Below, piece by piece: positions 24,146-31,225 of a DNA stretch of 43,977 bases. The notes beneath the pieces are model-generated. The model did not search any database, was not told where the DNA came from, and worked only from the letters and a program-made list of their open reading frames with translations. The translations under genes and the position numbers were made by a program. The stretch covers positions 21,023 through 64,999 of the forward strand of contig NZ_JAAUOE010000031.1 of assembly GCF_017114915.1 (NCBI RefSeq), in the 5' to 3' direction. Source of the stretch: Pseudomonas frederiksbergensis. Its GTDB lineage: Bacteria; Pseudomonadota; Gammaproteobacteria; Pseudomonadales; Pseudomonadaceae. Position 1 is the stretch's first letter; each line of letters begins with the position of its first letter.

Positions 24146-25273
24146 TCAGTACCCGTTGTTCTGCAACAGCTGCGCAACGCTCGCCGCCGCCGGGCGCTTA
24201 TAGAACTTCAGCAGTTCGCTGGCGCGGTTGGTGAAGATGCCGTCGACCCCGGCATCCGCCACTTTCTGATAATCCACGGCATCGTCGACGGTGTAGACGT
24301 GCACCAGCAGGCCCTGATCGTGGGTGTACTGGTTCATCCACGGTTTCACCAGGTCCGAATAGCTCTGATCGCCACCCTTGGTCAGTGCGGCCGAAGGGCC
24401 GGTACCGATAGCGCCCTGAGTCTTGGCATAGTCGACCCATTGCTGGAATTCGGCTTTGTCTTTCGGTTCCTGTTTGGCGTAGTAGCTCGCTTTGTCCTTG
24501 TCACCGGACTCGGCGAACGTCACTTTGGATTTCGGTTCGATGCTGCCTTCGCCCACCCACAACAGCAGGATTTTCGGCACTTGCGGCATTTCCTTCTCGA
24601 GCAGTTCGAGGCTGCTCTTCTCGAAGGTTTGCAGCACCACTTTGCCTTTGCCCTGGCCAACCGCCAGATTGCTCTTTGCCAGTTTGGAACCGGCCGGGCT
24701 CAGCCAGCCACGGTCCTGCAATTTATCCTTGAGATCGCGTTCGATGCCGGGAAACTGCTTTGGCTCTTTGGTTTCGATGTACAGGCCCGGCTTGTGCAGC
24801 GGATTGCCTTGGGCGATGTCGATGATTTCGTCCAGAGTCAGGATCTTCAGGCCCGCGTAGCCCGGACGCGCACGATCCGGGTAAGCCGTATTGAACCAGC
24901 TGCCGGCATCCAGGGTCTTGAGCTCGGCAATGGTGAATTCGTTGGCCGGGCTGTCCTTGCGCTCAGGGAATTTGCTGGCGACGTCGGTGGTGCGTTGCAG
25001 GTTGTTGTCGTGCAGGGCGAACAGCACGCCGTCCTTGCTGCGCTGCAGGTCCAGTTCCAGGTAGTCGGCACCCAGGTCGCGGGCCAGTTTGTAGGCCGCG
25101 GCGGTGGATTCCGGTGCATCGAACGACGCGCCGCGGTGGGCGATCACCGCCGGGTGCGGAATGCCCAGGCGGGTCGCCAGGGCAGTGGGGCTTGGCTCGC
25201 TGGCGGCCTGTGCCTGGCCGAGGCCGAGCAACAGACTCAGCAGCAGGGCGCTCTTGGTGAAGGTGACAGGCAT
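24146..25273 (-). CDS. glpQ: Periplasmic glycerophosphodiester phosphodiesterase GlpQ
   Basis: Hydrolyses glycerophosphodiesters to glycerol-3-phosphate and an alcohol. 375 residues: signal peptide MPVTFTKSALLLSLLLGLGQAQA, then the GDPD barrel with AHRGASFDAPESTAAAYKLARDLGADYLELDLQRSKDGVLFALHD, which carries the catalytic His pair and the Glu/Asp metal ligands, and the end DAGVDGIFTNRASEL. Start 25273 is supported by AAGGAC eight bases upstream and by the position of the signal peptide. The AraC gene follows without a gap. Confidence 0.93.
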   Translation of the reverse strand: MPVTFTKSALLLSLLLGLGQAQAASEPSPTALATRLGIPHPAVIAHRGASFDAPESTAAAYKLARDLGADYLELDLQRSKDGVLFALHDNNLQRTTDVASKFPERKDSPANEFTIAELKTLDAGSWFNTAYPDRARPGYAGLKILTLDEIIDIAQGNPLHKPGLYIETKEPKQFPGIERDLKDKLQDRGWLSPAGSKLAKSNLAVGQGKGKVVLQTFEKSSLELLEKEMPQVPKILLLWVGEGSIEPKSKVTFAESGDKDKASYYAKQEPKDKAEFQQWVDYAKTQGAIGTGPSAALTKGGDQSYSDLVKPWMNQYTHDQGLLVHVYTVDDAVDYQKVADAGVDGIFTNRASELLKFYKRPAAASVAQLLQNNGY

Positions 25274-25510
25274 GCTCGAAGTCCTTTTGCGATGGGTTTT
25301 CAAAGACGTATCTTTTAACAAGTGAGCGCCGCTCGCGCTATCGTCAGACCGACATAAACGTATTTATAGGAGATTTTTTTCTGCGCTTCTGTGCGGTGCT
25401 TTGCAGTACTCTTGGCCCCTGAAGTTTCCCCGGCAGAGGGAAACCTGCTCGCTCGCCCTGCGTGTAAACCAATGATCACCGGTCCTTTGCGACCTTTTGT
25501 GAGGTTTACC

Positions 25511-25843
25511 ATGCGCATCACTTCCCAGCTCATTTGCCAGGCCGCCGACCAACTCAAAGGCTTCGTCGGTCTCAATCGCAAGACCGGTCACTACCTCGTG
25601 CGCTTCAGCGAAGACGCCTTCGGCATGGACGTGGCCGACGACGGCATTATTCCTGTCAGCGAGTTTGTCTGGGCGCCGGGACCGGAGCAGACCATGACCC
25701 TCAAGCGCGAACTGATCCAGTTGTTGCTGGATCAGAACATCGATGACCGGATCAACATTACCGAGCCGTTGCGGGTGTACATGAATCGGCGGGATGTGCC
25801 GCAGATTACGGCGGTGAGGAGTCTGGTGCGGGGTATTTACTGA
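25511..25843 (+). CDS. DUF2025-family protein
   Basis: 110 residues, MRITSQLICQAADQLKGFVG then KTGHYLVRFSEDAFGMDVADDGIIPVSEFVW and TLKRELIQLLLDQNIDDRINI. It fits the DUF2025 family as I recall it (small cytosolic proteins mostly in Pseudomonas, function unknown). GAGG lies eight bases before the ATG. It overlaps the convergent monooxygenase gene by seven bases. The 189 bases upstream to glpQ hold no other gene and no site I can support. Confidence 0.7.
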   Translation: MRITSQLICQAADQLKGFVGLNRKTGHYLVRFSEDAFGMDVADDGIIPVSEFVWAPGPEQTMTLKRELIQLLLDQNIDDRINITEPLRVYMNRRDVPQITAVRSLVRGIY

Positions 25844-26160
25844 TTGAACGCGTAGGCCCGCTCAACCCTGCACACCCGCGTATGACAGGACGAATACCAG
25901 GTCGACCGCCCGCGCTCACGAATCGCGCTGTGCTCGGGATGATGCTTCCAGGCCAGGATCGCCGCTTCGCTGGCCCAATAGGACACTGTAATCCCGAGCC
26001 CATCCGCACCCCGGGCCGATTCCACGCCCAGGAAGCCGGGTTGCTCACGGGCCAGTTCCACCATGCGTTCGGCGGCCTGTTCGTAACCGTGATCGCCTTC
26101 GGTGCGCAGCGAGGTGAAAATCACCGCGTAGTAAGGTGTTGCCGGTGTCTGGGCGATCAT
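25837..26160 (-). CDS. Antibiotic biosynthesis monooxygenase (ABM) family protein
   Basis: 107 residues of the ferredoxin-like dimeric ABM fold: YYAVIFTSLRTEGDHGYEQAAERMVELAREQPGFLGVESARGADGLGITVSYWASEAAILAWKHHPEH, with the typical QPGFLG and ISYW-x-S-x-E-A-I-x-W-x-x-H blocks. The ATG overlaps the stop of the amidotransferase gene by four bases (ATGA), so both are one translational unit. Substrate unknown; many such proteins act as quinol or haem-related oxygenases or have no known activity. Confidence 0.88.
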   Translation of the reverse strand: MIAQTPATPYYAVIFTSLRTEGDHGYEQAAERMVELAREQPGFLGVESARGADGLGITVSYWASEAAILAWKHHPEHSAIRERGRSTWYSSCHTRVCRVERAYAFNQ

Positions 26161-26864
26161 GGTTTTTGCCTCGCACAGGCCTCGATCAACGCCCGGACCA
26201 GCGGTGGCAGAATCCCCTTGAGCGCGGCGCGTTCCGGTTGAAACAGCGTCGCGACAAAGAACGGATGATCCATTAGCTCCACCGCCCGCAGATCCCCCGC
26301 CGAATCGTGGCCAACCGCGTGCAACTGTTGCGTCAGTAGCTCCCGTTCAAACTCGGGATTCACCCCATAACGGCAGCGATATCCCTCGCGAATATCAACA
26401 CTTTCGTACGCCTTGGCGATCAACGAACCTTCAACCAAATGAATGCTGTCGACGGCTTCCACCAGCGCACAGGTCAGCGGCGTGAGTAACGCCCGAGTCG
26501 CGTCAGGCGATGTCTCGCCGTGCTCGGCATCTTTCCAGCCTAGAACGTTGCGGGCGAATTCCAGTACTGCGTGCTGAAAGCCGCCACATGTGCCGAGGAA
26601 CGGTCGCTGCTGTTCCCGGGCAAAGCGGATCGCCCGTAACGCGCCGTCCATATCGCGATAAGGGCTGGCGGGCACGCACCAGAAACCATCGAAGTTATCC
26701 AGCGGCGTATCGGCGCTGATGCGGTCGGTGGCCAGCCATTGAAACTGAATGTTCTGGCCTGTGTGCTCGGCGGCCATGCCGAGGGCGATGGGGATGGCTT
26801 GGTGGGCGGTGACCTGTGGGTCGTGGTCGCCGATCAGGGCGATGCGGATGGCGCTGGTTTCCAT
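26157..26864 (-). CDS. CTP-synthase-like glutamine amidotransferase-fold protein, variant active site
   Basis: 235 residues resembling only the C-terminal amidotransferase half of CTP synthase. The nucleophile elbow is FLGTCGGFQH (C93). The usual FHPE catalytic motif is FQPE here (Q209), so the triad histidine is replaced while the Glu (E211) remains; H200 in DHPFF lies nearby. It fits the group known as CTP synthase C-terminal region-related (seleno)proteins, some of which have selenocysteine at the nucleophile. The UTP-amidating synthetase half is absent, so it is not a CTP synthase. Start 26864 is chosen for position; the ribosome site is weak. Coupled to the ABM gene. Confidence 0.85.
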   Translation of the reverse strand: METSAIRIALIGDHDPQVTAHQAIPIALGMAAEHTGQNIQFQWLATDRISADTPLDNFDGFWCVPASPYRDMDGALRAIRFAREQQRPFLGTCGGFQHAVLEFARNVLGWKDAEHGETSPDATRALLTPLTCALVEAVDSIHLVEGSLIAKAYESVDIREGYRCRYGVNPEFERELLTQQLHAVGHDSAGDLRAVELMDHPFFVATLFQPERAALKGILPPLVRALIEACARQKP

Positions 26865-26904
26865 GAGTGATCTCGACGCTTGTTGATTCCTGGCACTCAC
26901 TATA

Positions 26905-26923
26905 GATTGGCGTTCACGCAATC
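26905..26923. promoter_or_regulatory. Candidate LysR-type operator between divergent genes
   Basis: GATTG-N9-CAATC (26905-26923), which contains the T-N11-A of LysR-type sites. ATTGGCGTT from its left arm recurs at 26927-26935, a period of 21 bases, about two helical turns. It sits between the amidotransferase and LysR genes. Confidence 0.5.
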
Positions 26924-26942
26924 AATATTGGCGTTATCCCAA

Positions 26943-27821
26943 GTGATCAATGCATCGGTGCACTATCGACTGGATTACCCGGACCTGTCCCTGATCCTCG
27001 CCCTGGTGCGCGGCGGCTCTCTGGCCCGGGCCTCGGCGTTGTTGAAGGTCGACGTTTCGACGGTATTTCGCGCCGTCCGCCGACTGGAAGCCGCGCTGGG
27101 CCAGCAATTGTTCGAAAAGAGCCGCGCCGGTTACCTGCCGACCACCCTGGCGCAGACCCTGGCCGAACAGGCTGAGCGCGCCGAACAAGCGCTGGAGGCG
27201 GCGCGCATTGGTGTGGAACAGGGGGGTGAAGTCATCAGCGGCACCGTGCGCCTGACTTGCACCGATTCAGTCCTGCAAAGTTTGCTGTTGCCGGCGCTGA
27301 CGCGGTTCATGCCGTCCTATCCGGCGCTGACCATTGAATTGTGCACTTCCAACGACTTCGCCAACCTCAGCCGCCGCGATGCCGACATCGCCTTGCGGCT
27401 GACCCGCACACCGCCCGAGCATCTGGTCGGCCGGCGTTTGGCGGACATTTCCTACCGGGTCTGTGCCAGTGCGGCTTATCTGCAATCGGTCGATTCCCAC
27501 GACCTGGCCTCATTGACCTGGATCGCCCCGGACGACTTCCTGCCTGATCACCCCACCGTCGCGTGGCGGCGTCAGCAGTTACCTGGCGTGACACCCGGTT
27601 ATCGCTGCAACAGCATGTTGTCGGTGACCGAGTTGGTGCGGGCGGGGTTGGGCGTCGCGGCATTGCCGGACTTCCTCATCGGTGACGAACTGCAACCGTT
27701 GACCGAGCCTTTGCACGGTTACGACACTGCACTGTGGCTACTGACCCGCCAGGACTGTCGTGCGTTGCGTTCGGTGGTGGCGTTGTTCGATGAATTGGGG
27801 CGGACGCTGAAGTTGCCTTGA
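26943..27821 (+). CDS. LysR-family transcriptional regulator
   Basis: About 292 residues. The N-terminal helix-turn-helix is DLSLILALVRGGSLARASALLKVDVSTVFRAVRRLEAALGQQLFEKSRAGY; the effector domain starts at SGTVRLTCTDS and ends LFDELGRTLKLP. No ATG with a ribosome site is present; GTG at 26943 or 26958 fits the family N-terminus. It is divergent from the amidotransferase-ABM pair, with a palindrome of LysR type in the shared promoter, so it probably controls that pair and itself. Confidence 0.88.
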   Translation: MINASVHYRLDYPDLSLILALVRGGSLARASALLKVDVSTVFRAVRRLEAALGQQLFEKSRAGYLPTTLAQTLAEQAERAEQALEAARIGVEQGGEVISGTVRLTCTDSVLQSLLLPALTRFMPSYPALTIELCTSNDFANLSRRDADIALRLTRTPPEHLVGRRLADISYRVCASAAYLQSVDSHDLASLTWIAPDDFLPDHPTVAWRRQQLPGVTPGYRCNSMLSVTELVRAGLGVAALPDFLIGDELQPLTEPLHGYDTALWLLTRQDCRALRSVVALFDELGRTLKLP

Positions 27822-27827
27822 GTCGGA

Positions 27828-28373
27828 TCAAGCCTTCGGTGGTTCCTTGCCGATGAAGTGTTGGTGCATTTCCGAGGTCAGGCTTTCGATGCGCTCGGTC
27901 AGGGTCTTGGTGATTTCGGTGAGCCGGGTGTTTTGCTCCAGCAGCTCCTTCAGCTGCGCGGTGTTTCGCGCGGCCTGGGCCTGACGTTCACTGTTAGCGA
28001 TGGCCAAGGCTTCGCGATGGCGCGCATCGGCGTCTGACTGGGCTTTGTCCCGCGCCGCCTGACGCGTCTGGGCCAGCAGAATCAGCGGTGCGGCGTAGGC
28101 CGCTTGCAGGCTGAACGCCAGGTTGAGCAGGATGAATGGGTACACATCGAATTGGGTTACGCCGGACAGGTTCAGGCCAATCCAGACCATCACAATCAGG
28201 GTCTGGGCGCCGAGAAAAGTCGGTGTGCCGAAGAACCGCGCAAAGGCCTCGGCGCGCAGGGCAAAGCGGTCGGTTCCGAAAGTCGGTGCGAGGTGAGCGT
28301 GAGCGCGATGGAAGCGCAGGTGATCGATGGGGCCGGTGGGTTCGGTTTCGATTTCGCTGGTTGGAGTGCTCAT
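27828..28373 (-). CDS. DUF1003-family membrane protein
   Basis: 181 residues with two membrane helices: FLGAQTLIVMVWIGLNL, then FDVYPFILLNLAFSLQAAYAAPLILLAQTRQ, the family signature. Between helix two and the end lies a long charged coiled coil (AARDKAQSDADARHREALAI to LTERIESLTSEMHQHF). Function of DUF1003 is unknown. It faces the LysR gene, with six bases between the stops. Confidence 0.88.
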   Translation of the reverse strand: MSTPTSEIETEPTGPIDHLRFHRAHAHLAPTFGTDRFALRAEAFARFFGTPTFLGAQTLIVMVWIGLNLSGVTQFDVYPFILLNLAFSLQAAYAAPLILLAQTRQAARDKAQSDADARHREALAIANSERQAQAARNTAQLKELLEQNTRLTEITKTLTERIESLTSEMHQHFIGKEPPKA

Positions 28374-28513
28374 GATGCTCTCTGAAGGCTGCAGGGACTG
28401 AGGCTCACTATAGCTCCGGCGCCAGTTTCATTCTGAAACACATTGCCGTGTTCTTTTTCAGAGCAACCGGTCAGCGATAGAACGGCGGACATTGTCATTT
28501 TTTGCAGCGCGAT

Positions 28514-29122
28514 TCAGAACTCATAACACGCCAGGAACATGTCCAGCGCCGACTCCATCACGGTGTGCTGCGTCTCGGGCGACAGGCCCGGTTGACCCAT
28601 GGAGATCTGTGGCCAGAACGCAAAGGCCTTGAGCAATCCCTGCATCTGTTGCGCGGCAAACTCAGGCGCGACCGGTTTCAAACGGCCATCGGTCTGGGCG
28701 GCGCGAATCCACACGGTCAGGCTTTCTTCACGCTCACCCATGCGGGCGATTATGTTTTGCGCACGCTCGGGAGAATGAATGGCGGCGGCGATCGCCACCC
28801 GTGCCAGGTCGAGAAAATTGTCATCGGCCAGTATCTGCAGCTTCGCCAGCAATATCAGCCGCAACTGATCGCGCAGGGGCAGGTCAGGGCGGTAGGCCGT
28901 TTCCTGTTCGGCCGTCACCCGTGCCCATAACTGATTGAGGATCTCGGCGAACAATTCTTCCTTGCTCGGGAAATGGTTGTACACAGTGCGCTTCGACACG
29001 CCGGCGGTGGCGGCGATCTTGTCCATGCTGGTGATGTCGAAACCGTGGGTACGGAATTCGGCAATCGCTGCCTGGATGATGGCTTCGCGTTTTCGGTCGG
29101 TGAGGCGCTGTGGAGCTGTCAT
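28514..29122 (-). CDS. TetR-family transcriptional repressor
   Basis: 202 residues. N-terminal HTH: KREAIIQAAIAEFRTHGFDITSMDKIAATAGVSKRTVYNHFPSKEELFAEIL. The ligand domain is of the common AefR-like/C-terminal type (RMGEREESLTVWI). It is divergent from the metallo-hydrolase gene; two palindromes in the 213-base gap (29154-29169 and 29201-29216) are its likely operators. Ligand unknown. Confidence 0.9.
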   Translation of the reverse strand: MTAPQRLTDRKREAIIQAAIAEFRTHGFDITSMDKIAATAGVSKRTVYNHFPSKEELFAEILNQLWARVTAEQETAYRPDLPLRDQLRLILLAKLQILADDNFLDLARVAIAAAIHSPERAQNIIARMGEREESLTVWIRAAQTDGRLKPVAPEFAAQQMQGLLKAFAFWPQISMGQPGLSPETQHTVMESALDMFLACYEF

Positions 29123-29153
29123 AAGTACGCTTCGGCAGAGAGAGATGGAGAAT

Positions 29154-29169
29154 TACACTTGGCAGTTTA
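29154..29169. promoter_or_regulatory. TetR operator, imperfect copy
   Basis: TACACTTGGCAGTTTA, 13 of 16 bases identical to the perfect copy at 29201. It lies 32 bases before the TetR start codon, where it would block that gene. Confidence 0.65.
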
Positions 29170-29200
29170 CTTGTGATCGGCTTTGATGCAACCTAGAAAC

Positions 29201-29216
29201 TACACTGTGCAGTGTA
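29201..29216. promoter_or_regulatory. TetR operator, perfect palindrome
   Basis: TACACTG-TG-CAGTGTA, seven-base perfect arms. It resembles the TACACTG/CAGTGTA sites of TetR-type repressors in general. Centre-to-centre distance to the other copy is 47 bases. Confidence 0.75.
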
Positions 29217-29335
29217 ATGTTTTGTTAATCCTGTCCAGTGAAAAAGAATCTCCGGCTGATGCGTGCGTGCTTTGGCCATTTATCCTCCCAAGCGGAAAAT
29301 CGTGAATTGTGCGGTTTTTCTGGAGTCATTCAGTC

Positions 29336-30394
29336 ATGGCCACTTCAACTTCCCCAGCGAATAACGCCTCAACGCCTGTAGCGTCTCGACAGGCTCAAGG
29401 GCAGTACCGAAACCATGCGTCGGTGCAGCGCGAAGGCTTTCGCAAAACCTTGCGCATCCTGTGGAACCTCATTTTCCATAAACCGCGCGACACCCGGCCG
29501 TCGGCCCCTGTTCCGGTGCAAACCCTGACCCAGGCAGCGTTGATCGCCGCGCCCAACCACAGCGCCTATCGCCTCGGCCATTCCACGGTTTTGCTGAAGT
29601 TGCGAGACAAATTCTGGATCACCGACCCGGTCTTCGCCGAACGCGCCTCGCCGGTGCAATGGGCCGGCCCCAAGCGTTTCCACCAGCCGCCCATCAGCCT
29701 CGAAGACCTGCCGCCGATTGAAGCGGTGATCCTGTCCCACGATCACTACGACCACCTCGATCATCAAGCCGTCCTCAAGCTGGCGGACAAGACGCGATAC
29801 TTCCTCACACCGCTGGGCGTGGGCGACACCCTGATCAAGTGGGGCATCGATGCCAGTAAAATACGGCAACTGGATTGGTGGGAGGGTACCGAGGTCGATG
29901 GCCTTCAATTCGTGGCCACACCTTCGCAGCACTTTTCCGGTCGTGGCCTGTTCGACGGCAACAGCACCCTTTGGGCGTCGTGGGTGATGATCGATGGCGA
30001 TACGCGAATCTTCTTCAGCGGTGACAGCGGCTACTTCGATGGCTTCAAACGTATTGGCGAACAGTATGGCCCGTTCAACCTGACGCTCATGGAAACCGGC
30101 GCCTACAACGTCGAGTGGCCTCACGTTCACATGCAGCCCGAGCAAACCCTGCAAGCGCACATAGACCTTAAAGGGCGCTGGTTGCTGCCGATCCACAACG
30201 GCACCTTCGACCTGTCGATGCACGCCTGGTACGAACCCTTCGACCGTATTCTGGCATTGGCCTGGGAGCGGAGCGTGTCGATCACCACGCCGCAGATGGG
30301 CGAGGCGTTCAATGTGATGTATCCGCAGCGTGGCAGTGCGTGGTGGTTGGGGGTGGAAGGCGTAAACGATCAGGTGGCGGCTCAGAACGCTTGA
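29336..30394 (+). CDS. Metallo-beta-lactamase-fold hydrolase (NAPE-PLD/UlaG-like)
   Basis: 352 residues. Metal motif ILSHDHYDHLDH (HxHxDH, near residue 140), then FSGDSGYFDGF and WPHVHMQPEQTLQAHIDL, with a later IHNGTFDLSMHAWYEPF motif, the layout of the NAPE-PLD-like/RomA group of the beta-lactamase superfamily. No signal peptide is seen, but the N-terminal region with WNLIFHKPRDTRP resembles membrane-associated members. GGAG lies ten bases before the ATG. Divergent to the TetR gene and probably repressed by it. Probable activity is on lipid-like or phosphodiester substrates; unproven. Confidence 0.88.
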   Translation: MATSTSPANNASTPVASRQAQGQYRNHASVQREGFRKTLRILWNLIFHKPRDTRPSAPVPVQTLTQAALIAAPNHSAYRLGHSTVLLKLRDKFWITDPVFAERASPVQWAGPKRFHQPPISLEDLPPIEAVILSHDHYDHLDHQAVLKLADKTRYFLTPLGVGDTLIKWGIDASKIRQLDWWEGTEVDGLQFVATPSQHFSGRGLFDGNSTLWASWVMIDGDTRIFFSGDSGYFDGFKRIGEQYGPFNLTLMETGAYNVEWPHVHMQPEQTLQAHIDLKGRWLLPIHNGTFDLSMHAWYEPFDRILALAWERSVSITTPQMGEAFNVMYPQRGSAWWLGVEGVNDQVAAQNA

Positions 30395-30447
30395 TGATGT
30401 GCGACCGGGCCGCTTGCCGTGCAAGCGGCCCGGGTTTACCAACCGAT

Positions 30448-30657
30448 CTATCTGCGTTCGTCCACTGGCAGGTTGAGATACTCCGAGATCTTTGCCACGG
30501 TCAAATCGTGCAATCTTCCTTGGAGTATCTCGTTCAGTTCCTCCTCAGACAATCCGAGCCTTTGCGCAGCCTCAGCCTGACTCAGATGACCGGTTTGGAG
30601 GAGCATGCCTATCTTCATGACGTGTTCGGCTTTGGCCTGCATCTGCTGAAACCTCAC
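30448..30657 (-). CDS. Small XRE-like HTH protein
   Basis: 69 residues from GTG at 30657 (4-base overlap GTGA with the upstream gene's stop) or 64 from ATG at 30642. The bulk is a helix-turn-helix: KAEHVMKIGMLLQTGHLSQAEAAQRLGLSEEELNEILQGRLHDLTVAKISEYLNL, of the HigA2/HTH_37-like type. No toxin partner lies beside it. It is the second of two overlapping HTH genes. Confidence 0.7.
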   Translation of the reverse strand: MRFQQMQAKAEHVMKIGMLLQTGHLSQAEAAQRLGLSEEELNEILQGRLHDLTVAKISEYLNLPVDERR

Positions 30658-30971
30658 TCAACCATCGCATAATCTGCCCGCCCCACCGGATCCGGCGTTG
30701 CCCCTTTCACATTCATCCCTCTGCCCGGTGCAAACCCCGGGAAGAACACCAGACCTTGCGACTCAAACCGATACGCCAACGCCAGTCGCGTGACATCCAG
30801 CACATCACGCCCAGCTTCGAATCGCTGAATGGCGTCAACGGAAACCCCGGATTCCTCGGACAACTCTTCCACACTCCAGCCCAGCATCGCTCGGGCCTGG
30901 GCGCAGTGGGCGGGGGTGAACTGGAAGAGGGCGATACGTTCCAGGGTGATTTTCATTGCAAGAGAGGCCAT
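30654..30971 (-). CDS. XRE-family HTH protein
   Basis: 105 residues. HTH: TPAHCAQARAMLGWSVEELSEESGVSVDAIQRFEAGRDVL, typical of XRE regulators, then a C-terminal tail (GLVFFPGFAPGRGMNVKGATPDPVGRADYAMVE) of unknown role. GGAG lies eight bases before the ATG at 30971. Its stop overlaps the next, smaller HTH gene, so the pair is one operon. Tandem XRE-XRE genes without a toxin are uncommon. Confidence 0.8.
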   Translation of the reverse strand: MASLAMKITLERIALFQFTPAHCAQARAMLGWSVEELSEESGVSVDAIQRFEAGRDVLDVTRLALAYRFESQGLVFFPGFAPGRGMNVKGATPDPVGRADYAMVE

Positions 30972-31225
30972 GGTTTTCTCCGGGGTTCGAGCGTGGCGAT
31001 TCAAAAAAATACTGTGTTTTTGTACAGTTGTTTTTCGCCCGGATCAAACTCATTTTTTGATCGATTCTCTTTTTTCGCTCAGACAGGGGCGTTGGACCGA
31101 CTACGCTATCTCTAGGCGGTTTCCTGAACGCTCCAAATGATTGAACGTCAGCTTTCTGATCTTCAATGCAGGAAAGGTGGCGTTTCAAAAGCAGTGCGCC
31201 ACAGCGTTATGCGGGGAAGGGAATC

